NCBI GenBank assembly: GCA_036186865.1
Contig: AP025075.1
Span: 22,238,442-22,302,441 of the forward strand
Origin: Eustoma russellianum
Taxonomy: Eukaryota > Streptophyta > Magnoliopsida > Gentianales > Gentianaceae
Direction of reading: 5' to 3'
Length of the DNA stretch: 64,000 nt
Under the pieces are notes generated by a model, which did no database searches, was not told where the DNA came from, and saw nothing but the letters and a program-made list of their open reading frames with translations. The translations under genes and the position numbers were made by a program. This document shows positions 21,060-32,384 of the stretch, piece after piece; positions within the stretch are counted from its first letter, which is position 1; the number at the start of each line of letters is the position of its first letter.

Positions 21060-21933
21060 TGATGATGTCAGCTCTATCACCAAGTAATATGTGGGGGTTA
21101 CGCCGTCACACTCTCCGTCAGTTGTCTGCAATGGACTGTCAGCCGACCTGCACAAGGAACAAGGTCAGAGGACACGGGATCTATGGCCCCGGGTAATACC
21201 CTCCGACGCCCAAGTCAGTGGAGACCATTTATCGAGCGGTTTATATACTGGTAATAGTTTGTATGTAGAAGGTTTTTTTGGTAAACCTGGCTGTTTTCTC
21301 CGTGGAAAAGATGAGTTAAAGTTGTAATTCGTCTCCTTTCTCTCTCATGTTTTCTGCCTTTTATATGGCTGCCTGAGCCAATGCATGGGCAGAATCCAGA
21401 AATCGTGACATGCAAGGAGGTCACAAGGATGACTCTTACTCTTGCATGCTCGCCAAATGGCACTGTGCTGAGCTGAGTAAGCTGGCTTGGGACACCTGGC
21501 TAGGAGTTTCACCTGGTAGAATTACCCAGGGTAAACTTCTAGAGCCGAGGCTAAGCCTTCCATAGATAATCAGAAGTGCCCGTGATGGCCTGGGCCGTGA
21601 GGTCGGCTTGCTGAGACGCAAGTGGCCGACTTTAGAGAGCATAGGTCGGCCTATCATGATGATCGCAGTTGACATTACAATCGTGGCCTGCGATCGTCGT
21701 CCGAGATGGAGCTGAGGCCGAGATGTGGCCTTTGGGCCGAGGTGCGCTGTGGCCATTTAGTCGAGATGAAGGTGAGGCCGAGGTGCGCTGTGGCCGTTTG
21801 GCCGAGATGGATCATTTGCAAATACATGACCTTGCCAAGCTTTGTGCCGACTTGCGGGACTTTTTAACACTTTTATGCCCATATCCTACCGTTGACTATT
21901 GTTGACTAACATGTGGTATTTTTTGGTTCATCA
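21060..21933 (-). repeat. 5' LTR of the Tat-like element (element on minus strand)
   Basis: 874 bp, the partner of 15391-16263. A minus-strand TATA-like TATATAAA lies at 21240-21247, and a second candidate (CATATAAAAGG) lies near 21358, so this LTR could promote the minus-strand genomic transcript. Confidence 0.9.
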
Positions 21934-22128
21934 GATATGGTAACAATGGCCTCACCGTTTTATTTTTGATAATTTATTTACATCATCAAAATAATAATAA
22001 TAAAAAAGGAACAAAAAAAGTTATTTTCTGAAGAGACACCAAAGTAGTTTTACATGTGAGGCAAGGTAATAATTGGATTAGAGATTGCGTGCAAGGCGCG
22101 TCCGATTTACCTCTGTCACAAAGTTTAC

Positions 22129-22310
22129 GGGTTTGGATCACCTCACTCCAAAATCTCTCACCTCTCTCCTCACCGCACGACACGTGACAGCAGAAGCGGA
22201 TGGTGAAGTTAGATGAGGGTCACCCGCATCTAGCCTCATCACTCTCCCCTACTGCCACGTGCCGTGTGGTAGTGAGAGGAGTGAGGGATTTTTAGGCGGG
22301 GATCTCATCC
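22129..22310. mobile_element. 182-bp Mutator-like MITE, copy 1
   Basis: Ends GGGTTTGGATC and GATCTCATCC, near-palindromic interior (GATGAGGGTCACCCGCATC centre), and an imperfect 9-bp duplication CAAAGTTTA / CAAAGTTTC (22120-22128, 22311-22319). Same length and internal words as the copies at 23469 and 26833, but more diverged. Confidence 0.75.
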
Positions 22311-22334
22311 CAAAGTTTCAATCAATCAATCAAT

Positions 22335-22600
22335 CGAAGCCAATATTTTCCAATGACATCAAAAGCTATTCCTAAGCTATGAGGAGAGTAAATGGCAGGC
22401 AAACAATACCTCTATCCCTTGTTTGATTCCAGTGAGACCCCCGGCTCTATATGTACCTGCATAAACGTCACAATAATACGGATATGATGTGCTACTGTGT
22501 TAGTGAGGTAATACAAGAAATACAAAGAAGAGGCTGCTGATATTAAAATACTTCTAACGCGTATATGTACATATAATATAAAACAATGGCCGAACATAAA
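22335..22600 (-). mobile_element. TS-like SINE, minus-strand copy
   Basis: The reverse complement has GTACATATAGAGCCGGGGGT, CTCACTGGAATCA, GGATAGAGGTATTGTTTGCC and CTCCTCATAGC, in the order of the copies at 4236 and 40300. Its 5' part (TTTTAATATCAGCAGCCTC) also matches the start of the 4236 copy. Confidence 0.6.
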
Positions 22601-22884
22601 CAAACAAGTGCAAATTCAACTTAAACATCCCAAAGTTTACGGGTTGGAATTGGCTCAACTTTTTATGGAAGTGAATTTAAATAAAGTAGTACTAATCGTA
22701 GGAGTAAATGCAAAACCTAAAAAGATTTGGGAATTTATCATTTGAATATTGAGGAGTGAATTGATAAAGCGTGAGGAGAGACTACAGTACTACTGTATTT
22801 CATAGTTTCAGTAACAACGTCAATGTAGGAAGGAATATGCTTTTTTGTTTTTTTAGTCTTTTCCCTTTTATTCAACAAAACAAT

Positions 22885-23150
22885 ATTATCCTAATGTGTT
22901 AAAGGTTTCTCCTATTACAGGATATGAAGAGTATTATCTTATTGTCTTAGAGCCTCCCGTTTATTACGAGATATGAGGAGTCGAATGTACACAAACATAC
23001 TCATGTGTTAGAAACACAGAGGTAGTTTCTCGATGGTCTATAATGAAAATTTTGTGTCGTTCAGCTGCTACTTCACAATATATGAAGCACAGCTAATTTA
23101 ATGAGTCATTTTGTTTTATTCTATCATATTACCTTCTATTAATTCTCTTA
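22885..23150 (-). mobile_element. TTG-tailed SINE, family A copy 2
   Basis: The plus strand shows TTGTCTTAGAGCCTCCCG, TCGAATGTACACAAACATAC, GTGTTAGAAACACAGAGG, ATAATGAAAATTTTG and TGCTACTTCACAATATATGA, the family A order in reverse. More diverged than the copies at 10135 and 57190. Bases 22905-22930 look like a partial duplication of its end. Confidence 0.6.
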
Positions 23151-23468
23151 AATGGAAATAAAGGACGTTTCTGTTATATTAGACTTCTGCATTTGTGGAG
23201 GATCCAAGGAAGGATCGGATCGTTTTGTGATTTGATGTATAAAATCTTATTTTATTATATTATGTATAAAATCTTATTTTATTATATTTTGTAGAGAATC
23301 TGAGGAAGGACCGGATCGTTATTATATTTTGTGTAAGACTCAAGATCAACAATCTTGCTAATTTTTTTAAGACCTACGCAATTCTCTTAATGAGAATCAT
23401 GGTTGGTAATCTGATATTCTGAAAGATACAGAAGTAATTGACTCGAAAAAAAGAGAGGTGGTAGCGGT

Positions 23469-23649
23469 GGGTTGGATCTCCTAACCCAACTTTCCTCATC
23501 CATTTTGTGACCACGAGACACGTGGCAGCAAAGAGGGGTGGTGAGGTTAGATACGAGTGACCCTCATCTAGCCTCACCATCCTCTTTGCTGGTACATGTA
23601 GCGCGGTCACGCGTCACCGCACCCTATTTGCAGTGAGGGGTCCTATCTC
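23469..23649. mobile_element. 182-bp Mutator-like MITE, copy 2
   Basis: 181 bp beginning GGGTTGGATCTCC and ending GGGGTCCTATCTC, with a perfect 9-bp duplication GGTAGCGGT (23460-23468 and 23650-23658). The interior is an imperfect palindrome centred on GAGTGACCCTCATCTAGCC. It contains GACACGTGGCAGC, a G-box. Confidence 0.88.
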
Positions 23650-23658
23650 GGTAGCGGT

Positions 23659-25180
23659 AGGCCGCACTTAATAGGCTGAAATCTCCCACTACACTAACTT
23701 GGTTATCGGGTGTCTCTCCGGCGCTTCTCCCAAATGGAGAATAGGTGATAGGAAGAGTGCAAGGAATATCCTCTGCTGAAAACAGGTGGGGAACCAATCT
23801 CAAAAGTCCTGTCATCCCAGAGTTCCAAAGCGATCGTGGCAAACATTGTTTCGGGTTTTAAAATGTTTTCGGATTAGGGTTTTTAAAGTGTCATGTTCAA
23901 ACACCACCTATTTTTTTTTACTGATTTGGAAATAAGTAATTTAAACATATTAGGTTGTATGTCGTGTGTCATGTTTACATGCAAATTTGACAAATACTTA
24001 AGGTCATGTTAGAGTCATTTCGGATTAACAAGTATTCTAAAGTTAGTGGATCTTTTCAGGTTTTGTGTAATTTTTAGACCTCGTATATTTTTCAGGTTTT
24101 GTGTATTTAATTTAACAACAATAACAATATATCATTTAAACAATAATATCATTCATGTTTAAATCTATCCATAGTAAATCAAACACTGAAAGCCAAAGGA
24201 AAAAAAAGTTCATTGAAGGACTAGCAATCTAGCATTTAAGTGTGAAACATACAAAAGGAACACTATCCATCAGAAGAAAATTAATTCAGTCTTCAGCACA
24301 TCTGCCCAAAAAATTGTCCTTAATAAGCGTTCAACTTTCAAATTTGCAACAACAACATAATTCAGTCTTCATCACATATGCGTCTTGCTTGTTAAACCCA
24401 AAGCACTAGGTCGTCTCGAGAAGATTCCACCCTGCCAATTCAACCACATTAAAAGGTCTTACATAAATAAACTCTTTTTCATGTTTTCATCAAGAAAATG
24501 ATAATTTTCTATATTGTTCTGGTTGGACGGTAATACCTGCAATAAATACTACTAGAAAGGGATGAATAATGGTTAGCGAAAATTACACTATTTAAAGTCT
24601 TTTCAAGACTTCCCTCAAGACTGATTCTGTAAAACTCAGAATCAGAGTCTGTCTTTAAAAAATTGTATCTCTTTGTGTAGAACTTTAAAATCTTTAAAAC
24701 TTTCGACAAACGCACTTCAAGATGTTTTTTAACTTATATAACAATTTGAGAAAAATTCAAAGTCGTTTGATTCTTCAACAGAGTAAAAACTTTAAATTGC
24801 ACAGATTTTTTAGAACAGAACATAACATAAATGTTATACAACTTTAGAGAGCTATAACTTCTTGTATAATTATTCAAATTTGTGTTCTTTATGTCAAAAC
24901 AAATATTAGAAAGTCTACTTTATATTTTCAAAAAGTCCTGCCTAAGTATCCTAGCCGAATAATAAATAATAGCAAAACTTTGAAGATAGGTCAGTTTTGC
25001 TGACATATTTGTGCAACTAACTTGCAACGACTGTTTGACTAACTTTTCTTTGCTCAAATCAAGTGATTGTTGTTGTAAATGAAAGCTAACAGTCTGAAGT
25101 TGGTTGACCCTAAAAATCAGAATTTTGAAAACGTTTTTCTATTTTCTCCAGATTTTAGAAGTTTAGTGCAGAAAATGAAA
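23659..25180. other. No recognisable gene
   Basis: AT-rich sequence. I looked on the minus strand for the C-terminal dimerisation region of the adjacent hAT pseudogene and did not find it. No RNA gene or repeat is supported. Confidence 0.45.
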
Positions 25181-25860
25181 AATCAGACAGAAATGTAAAG
25201 AAGACAAGAACACAAGAAATTATCATGGTTCGGTCAATGTGACCTATCTCAGTCTCAAGGAACACATTTTCTTTGATTTTTCACTATGGAAATAAAACCG
25301 TACAACTTTCAAAGTACTTGATTCTTGGGTTATGCACCAACCATAATCAAGACTTGATCACAGCACCTTTACAACACAAAAATACCTTTACAACACAAAA
25401 ATGTAATGACCTTACCACCTATTGATGTAGTCTTATAGAATGGCTAATCAGTTACCACTTTTATGAATACAAGAGGTGTATATGCAACACAATAACAACA
25501 CACACGTCTATAGCTCAGCTGCAAATATAGAGTACAAGAGATAAGAATAAGAAGAAGAAAGAAAGAAAGAAAGAAGATAGCTTCATGTGATGTGTCTTCC
25601 TTCTTCAACTCCTCTTCTATTTATAGATGTGAGCAGCCCCTTGTGGATTAGGATACCCATATGTCATCTTCCATATCGTCAATCTCAATTGTCTTAATTT
25701 GATTGGAAGACCACCTCACCATCTTGCTTAGTTGGCACCTTCAAGACATGTGATTGGACCATTTTGAATGCTGAAATTTTCTGCATGAATTTTCCAAAAA
25801 ATTTAAGTGGTTTAAATGACCACTTCTTCCTCCATCAACAACTTGCGATGGATAATAGAT
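25180..25860 (-). repeat. Possible LTR (solo or truncated) inserted in the hAT pseudogene
   Basis: The minus strand starts TGTTGATGGAGGAAG at about 25860, exactly where the hAT coding similarity stops. It has a strong TATA motif CTATAAATAGAAGAGG (about 25625) followed by a leader-like stretch with (TTTC)n. I could not find a matching end or duplication, so the class (copia-like LTR) and left boundary are uncertain. Confidence 0.35.
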
Positions 25861-27220
25861 GACTAAATCTGCATGATTTGAGCTCCAAAAATCTGTACAA
25901 CAACTTTTCTCATGTAACCATCTGCACTTTTTGACTCCTCAACCAGTTTCAATTGAATTAAAACGACTTGATGAAAGTATAAGTTATAAGTCGGGTACTT
26001 ATATCCTAAAGATTCATCGGTTGCATCATAAAATAATTCCAAAAATTGTATTTTTTTTTCATGTCTCTACCATTCTTCATCACAAGGACAACACTTGAAA
26101 TTTGATTTACTCAATTCCAAGTTGCAGAAAGCAACGATGATAATCAAGAGCACTTGAAAAGATTTTGTAAGTAGAATTCCATCTAGTCGGGACATCCTGA
26201 ACCAATGGATTTTCATCGTCAAGGAATGTTTGACCTATGCATTATGTGAACCTAATTTTCTAACTTGGAATCTCTTAAAATATTACACGCATTCCTTCAT
26301 TACATCAACACCTAACATGGAATAAAGATCCCTCATAGAGCAATACACCTTTCAATTTCAACTGATTTTTCAAAATGTTAGCACAAACATCCTTCGTAGA
26401 AGCATTATCTAAGGTTAAATTAAGTAGTTTTCAATATTCAATCCTCAAATTCTCCGCTAAAGCAACACCACTGTGAGGGAGGCATATAAGAAAAGTTCAT
26501 AATTCTTTTTTGAAGCACCCAGTTACTATCAATGTGCACTCAAGATCAAATACCCATCCATTAGTATAGAATTCAATGCATCAAAACTCATACATATTTT
26601 ATAAGGACATGAATGTGACTCATTTATAATCATACCCACATGTAGTTTTCTTACATCAACCTTAGTAATGTTCCTAAAAATGTGCTTCATTTGTGGGCTC
26701 AAGATATGCACAAAAATTTCTGGCCCCTTCATATTCAACAAATGAAAAAAATCTCATGTCTAATTAATTAAAGTGTGCACCATCAACTTTCTAAATTTCT
26801 CTTGGTTAAATTTTTGGCTTCTTGTACCTAAGGGGTTGGGATCTCCTCACCCCCACTTTTCTTACCTCTTTTGTGACCACGCGACAAGTGGCAGCAAGAG
26901 AGGGTGGTGAGGCTAGATGAGGGTCACCTGCATCTAGCCTCACCACCTCCCTTGCTGCCACGTATCGCGCGGTCACGCGTCACCGCACCCCTTACGGTGA
27001 GGGGATCCTATCCCGTACCTAAGACATCTTTATCAGAAAACAGTAGAAATTGTCCAATATCATTACTTGTTATCTTTAAGCATTTGTCCGTATGTTGTCT
27101 AAGGTTACTGTCTCATGTGAACTTTGTGCAACATGTAATTACAATTGTTGCACCGACATTTTAATTTTTCACTTGGTTTGCATTCTGAAATAGCAAAGAA
27201 GTTCTAAACTTTACATGTTA
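25860..27220 (-). pseudogene. hAT superfamily transposase remnant
   Basis: The minus-strand translation, with many stops and frameshifts, gives in order a BED-type zinc-finger-like piece (NNCNYMLHKVHMR, SNLRQHTDKCLK at about 27130-27060), QKFNQEKFRKLMVHT, a segment GYLILSAHIDSNWVLQKRIM, NFSYMPP, the hallmark QDVPTRWNSTYKI (about 26200), and YKYPTYNLYFHQV-like remains near 26000. This is the order of plant Ac/ricesleeper-type hAT transposases, which bind terminal repeats and cut DNA with an RNase H-like domain. Catalytic continuity is lost and the C-terminal dimerisation domain is absent. A 182-bp MITE is inserted at 26833-27014 and a possible LTR cuts it off at 25860. Confidence 0.72.
26833..27014. 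mobile_element. 182-bp Mutator-like MITE, copy 3
   Basis: Begins GGGTTGGGATCTCCTCACCC and ends GGGGATCCTATCCC, with a perfect 9-bp duplication GTACCTAAG (26824-26832 and 27015-27023). The long inner palindrome includes GCTAGATGAGGGTCACCTGC and CGCGGTCACGCG. It interrupts the hAT transposase pseudogene, so it arrived later. Confidence 0.92.
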
Positions 27221-27239
27221 ACCTTCTCAAGAATAGCAT

Positions 27240-27488
27240 CATTGTCCTTCACTTATATGAATAGGCTACGCATCCATACCTACAAAGCTACAACAACATA
27301 TTGTCACAAATACAATTACCATTACAGAGGGAGTTAAATTTGCAGTCAGCCAAAAAAGTAGCAATTTGGTTGCACATTTTCATTTAAATATGACGCCGTT
27401 AATAAATTTGAAAAGAAAGACCAATGCAACAAAAGTATACATTTCACTTTCATTCACTATTTAGAAAAATATCAACTTATTGCATTAT
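27240..27488. other. No recognisable feature
   Basis: Short AT-rich stretch between the hAT remnant and the large LTR element. Confidence 0.5.
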
Positions 27489-27493
27489 ATCAT

Positions 27494-30400
27494 TGTTACA
27501 ACCCGCGTTCCCGGGTCATTAGAAAATGAAATAAAATGATGGAAAATAGAACGCAAATGCGATGTCGATAAAATTTCGGTGGATTTTAAATTTTTATTTA
27601 AGATTAATAAAGACATAGACATTATGTATTGGGATTAGAAACACTTGGAAAAAAAAAATAATAACCAAACGCTAAGTTAGCAGATATAGCGAGACTTACC
27701 GGGAGTAGATAACGAATTGGTCGGACATATAATACAAATTTAATAAAGTAGTCAGTAGCAACATAAGTCTATAGATATGAATTAAACCAAATAAAATACC
27801 CGATACAATAATTTCAATACACAATGAAAACCCTCACCCAATTTTTTTTATATACCCTAGCTGCCGCCCCACTATCAAGGCAATATGGTGGTTTTCATTT
27901 TTAATTCACCCACCTATTTTCTTACACACGTTATTCTTCCCCATTTCTTCCACTAAAAAAAAAAAAAAAAGACAATGATTCTCCACTTTTGTCCTTCAAC
28001 ATTTCGGTCCAAAAGTTCTCCAAAGAAGACATGTGATGTCCCTTTCCACTCCCTCCAAACCTCAGCACAAGACAACACTTTCCTATACTATTACTCTTAA
28101 TCTCGGTTGATGCAATGGAAAAGGACAAAACATTTTGCTTTTCCATACACTCCACCATCATTTCCCTCTTACACCTTTCCCTTTCCAATATCACTCCTCA
28201 CATGCCTCACATATCTCAAGACAAATTCTTTTCTTCCACCATCAAATTTCGGCAGCCAAGAAAGGAGAGAGAAAAGTCTCCATCAATTTTGTCTACATCC
28301 CTACCCCACTACCCAACTTCCTAACGTTTTTGTCCCATCTCCCAGCACCTTCTCCAATTGCCTCTCATACAAATCTCTCTTCAACACTTCACTCTTCTCC
28401 CATAAAGAAAGCAACCATCATTTCTCTTCTACCTTTCATTTTCGGCAGCAACAAATGGAAGAGCCAAAAATGGTTACCATTCTTTTTATGTCACATATCT
28501 TCTATTTTATCCTCTCCCTACTTATTTCCCTCTCTTAAACATCATACAAGAATATCTCTCCCTCTCCATTTTTACTCCCTCTTGTATTCAAAACAAAAAC
28601 TTCACTACCTTCAAAGTTCCAAACCGTGAGCAAGGAGGAGGGAGAAATTCATGGTTTCCATCTCACTTCAACTCATCATTATCCTTAGTCAAAAGATTTA
28701 CACTCACCCCCTCTCTATTTATCAACCGTGACCCTAAGCAAGAAGAAACATGTCTCTTTAAACATTTTGAGTAGAGAAGTAGATTTGCATGAGAAGAGAT
28801 CTTCAAGGTAAATGGTTATATTATCAATTCTATCCACCTTCTTAATCATCTAATTTTCAAAAGACTAATTTCCTCCTTCTTTAGGCACCCTACCCGTGCA
28901 CACTTAGAAGTAGGAGGAAGAGATTTTCTTGAGTTGGCAAAACAAGAGAACTACAAGAAATCTCAAGAGTAAGTTTGTTCAAGAACCCTTTTTTTTTTAA
29001 ACTCTATTACATATTTTCTTCCAAAACTAACATAGTTTCTACTCCACTTGGCCTATAGGCCGAGAACTCCATCCAAGAAGGGAAAAGAGGAAATTTTGTT
29101 TGTATTAGACTAAGATCCAAGAACCAAGGCAAGTATTCTTACTAAATACTACATGTATTTTCAAATGATTAGTTTATATGTTTATATCCAAGTTGGATCA
29201 TCATGTATTATGTTCAAGATTTTCCTTCAAAGATATATACAAATCTAACTTTTATATGATATACTATATGCATGTATAGATATATGTAATGCGTGTATAT
29301 ATTGTGTATATGTACATATGTGTGTACACAAAAAGTGTATTTATGCGTGTATATATTATGCATAGGTATATATACGGTATATAATATGTATATGTATATA
29401 TATATGTGCTTGAATATGAAAAGTATAAATGCAAGTATATAATATGCTTATGTATATATATGCTTGAGTATAAAAAGTATATATATATATATACACACAT
29501 ACACGGTTACACATATACATACACTTGGTATTTTCGGCCTTAGTGTGCATTTTTAAGGATTATGGATTATTTTAAATTGTGACCAAATCTAAAGATATAT
29601 TTAAAGGATTTATGAAATGATGTATATACTTGTATGTGTATTTTTGAGAAAAATATAAATATATAGTGTATATATGCATTTCGGCTATGTGAAGCCTAAT
29701 GACTTTAATTTTTGTGAAAAACATATTTACATGACTTAAGACATGATATATTTATACATATATGTGTATTATTGAAAAAAAAATAATAGACATATCTAAT
29801 ATATATATATTTCGACACACATATATATAAATTTCAGTTTTATATATATTTTGGCCTAATAACTTAATTGTTGTGAAAAGTATATTTACATGACTTAAGA
29901 TATGATATAATTATACACATATGTGTATTGTTGAGAAAATAAACGTATATAGTATATATATATGCATATTTTGGCCTATAGGGTGCAGTAGTGGCCTAAA
30001 TGATTTTAGTTTCATGCAAAGTGTACTTAAATGACAATAGCTTGAAACTACACTTTAAGTAGATATAAATGTATAGTATATAAATGAGGATATGAAAAAT
30101 GGGTTATTTCAAGTATTATGGACTTATATATGGAAAGTATATAGAAATTATACAAATACCTATATATGTATCATAAATTCGTCCAATGAACTTTTTAATG
30201 GTTAAAAGGCTTAGGTATATTTTATGAGTACAAACATATGTCAAAATATGAAAATGAATAAGTTATGGATATTATGTAATTTATATATATAAAAAAAAAT
30301 GATGATATATATACACTTTACATATTCGGACATTACGACTCTCTATTAAAATGACTCTATTACGTTTATGTGGTGCACATATGTATGATATGTATATATG

Positions 30401-32370
30401 TATAAACCTTATATATATTCGGCCATTAGGCCTTTTTGCTAATATGAATTTACTATGTGTATGTTGTATAAGTATGATATGTGTATGCGATAAGATACAA
30501 AAGGTGTAACCTTATTATGACTTATGTATTTATTTAAGAGATATGTTAATATATGTTTACTTGTATCATTATACTCTTAAAGAATACTCTCATGTATGGA
30601 AGTATGTATTATACATACTAATATACTTATATATACATGTTCAATTACGATGTTATGATGTTAACGATTCTATTTCATGTTAATGGTATTCTTATGTGTT
30701 ATAGATTATTATGTGCAAGTCAATATGTAGGTTATGAGATTCCTACATGGTGTGTTAAGGAAATAGGAAATTTATGTCCTAGGTACTTAAGTTATGCATT
30801 ATGAAGTATATGTGGAGAGTGGATATTATTGAAGCCTAGTTAGAGTATTTCTTTAAGTCATGATAAGTAGATTGTATTGATGTGCAATTTTTAAGTATGA
30901 CAACTAGACCGTGTTTAAGTAAGTGATGTTACTAGTAGTATGACCAAGATACCCTTATACTACCAAGTCTCACATTGCATGAAATCAAGGTTTGAGAAGT
31001 TATGTTTCACGTTACATGTTTTAAAAGTTCATATGCATGTGAATGAAAAGTATGTTTCAAGGAAAAAGACAATGTTTTCTAGTATGTTTACGACATGAGT
31101 TATGACAAGTATGAAAAGTATGGAAATGTAACGAATTGTATCTACGAGACGGAAGTTTCTTCATGCGACAAGTGCAAGGTTCTTGTGAACACCATGTGAA
31201 GAACATGGCTCTTGAACCTTACATTACATGTTGGGTATCGGGTTGTACCTTGTGAAGAGCTTGGCTGTCGAACCCTTCTATGTACGATGAGTCGGGTGAA
31301 TACCATGTGAAGAACATGGCTACCGAATTGTTTTGTGTTGAGTCTTGAACACCTTGTGAAGAGCTTGGGTTCATGGCCGGCGCGTCAACGTAAAGCTACC
31401 TACTCGGATGATGTACGGGTCATCGTTTACGTACCTTTACGGAGATTCTTTCCGGACGTCGTTAGATATAATTCTTACATTTCAATGGCCATCACGTATG
31501 CATGAAAAGTATGACCATGGAAGTTTAGACATATCATTGCATGATTTTAAAAAGGCAGCTATATTTTACCTTATGATCATGATGCATTACACATTTATGC
31601 ATGTCAAGACTCCTTCAGTGATGTAGTAGAATTAAGTTGTGATGAATAGAGTTAAGAAGGTAACTCTTAAGCTAAGGAAATCGTGAGGCTAGAGTTTATG
31701 GATTTTAGCTAGATCTGGAGATTTGTCTTTTTATATGTGCAGTATTGCCTAACATAGTCTGTTGAGGATGTATGAACTAAGGTAGTGATGTTTAACGCTG
31801 AGTATATACGAAAAGACAAACACTATGTTTCTTTGTCTACCTACTTCTGGTTTACATTTATAACAAGTTATTTTTCTTGTTTAAAAATGGAGACGTGATT
31901 ATCTAATTTACAAATGTGGTTATTACGTTTTGACGCCCCGTCTCCCCATGTATGATCCACGTGTCGTATCCAGTAAGACTACTTGCTGAGCGATTAAAAG
32001 TCGGTGGCTATCGCTCATACTTGCCTCATTTATCATTTTCCAGATAACAGGTGTCACTATACAGATTTGTTGAAGACATTGTAGATAGACCATTGATAAC
32101 GAAGAGCAAACCGAGATATTCTTGAAAGCGTTAGATCTCGATCTATGATGTATTTCAGAAGATTTCAATATTCAGTATATGATGACTTGTACAGATTATG
32201 AAGTAGTGCATTGCATGTCGATTATGATTTGTTTATGTTATGATGCTTTCTCTGATCGATTCATTATTCATGTCGACATGTACATGTATAGTATCGATGC
32301 CTTGTACTTTATGGAGTAGAGTACGGCGAGTGCACCGGGTCGGAACCCTGGTTTCGGGCGGGGCGCTACA
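27494..32370 (+). repeat. 5' LTR, 4.88 kb
   Basis: Contains CT-rich sequence (28100-28700), a leader-like region, a long TA/TG-rich tract (29240-30560) and degenerate repeats at 31185-31372. ORFs such as 28107-28538 recur unchanged in the 3' LTR and resemble no protein I know, so I do not call them genes. A TATA-like TTTATATACCCT is at about 27848. Confidence 0.93.
31185..31372 (+). repeat. Degenerate tandem repeat in the giant LTR
   Basis: Four units with the core CC(A/T)TGTGAAGA(A/G)C(A/T)TGGCT followed by a GAACC-like word, at about 31192, 31251, 31308 and 31351. CATGTGAAGAACATG and CTTGTGAAGAGCTTG alternate. The same array is in the 3' LTR near 37145-37325. Confidence 0.75.
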
Positions 32371-32384
32371 GGTGGTATCAGAGC
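32371..32384 (+). other. Primer-binding site (tRNA-Met type)
   Basis: GGTGGTATCAGAGC directly follows the 5' LTR. TGGTATCAGAGC is the complement of the plant initiator tRNA-Met 3' end used by many retrotransposons. Confidence 0.9.

Larger units (their letters stand above)
15391..21933 (-). mobile_element. Non-autonomous Tat-like Ty3/gypsy element, complete
   Basis: Two direct LTRs (15391-16263 and 21060-21933) bound a 6.5-kb element with identical 5-bp target duplications GATAT (15386-15390 and 21934-21938). Orientation is minus. Reading that strand, the interior starts after the right LTR with AATTGGCGCTAGAAGGAGGG (primer-binding-site position), has gag-like ORFs (20962-20114), and ends at a polypurine tract TCTGGGGGCAAG before the left LTR. 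TATA-like TATATAAA is present on the minus strand in each LTR. Protease, reverse transcriptase, RNase H and integrase are missing. The remaining interior carries a 45-bp tandem repeat and an antisense accessory gene (16812-19189). It would need enzymes from a partner element. LTR differences are scattered, so it is older than the element at 27494. Confidence 0.88.

Noticed and set aside
28107..28629. Overlapping ORFs of 143 and 164 codons, duplicated at 34057-34579
   Set aside because: They lie in the CT-rich part of the giant LTR, appear in several frames at once, resemble no protein, and are duplicated only because the LTR is.
29264..29550. Y/I/H-rich minus-strand ORFs (also at 35214-35500)
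   Set aside because: Pure consequence of TATATG/TGTATA repeats within the LTR.
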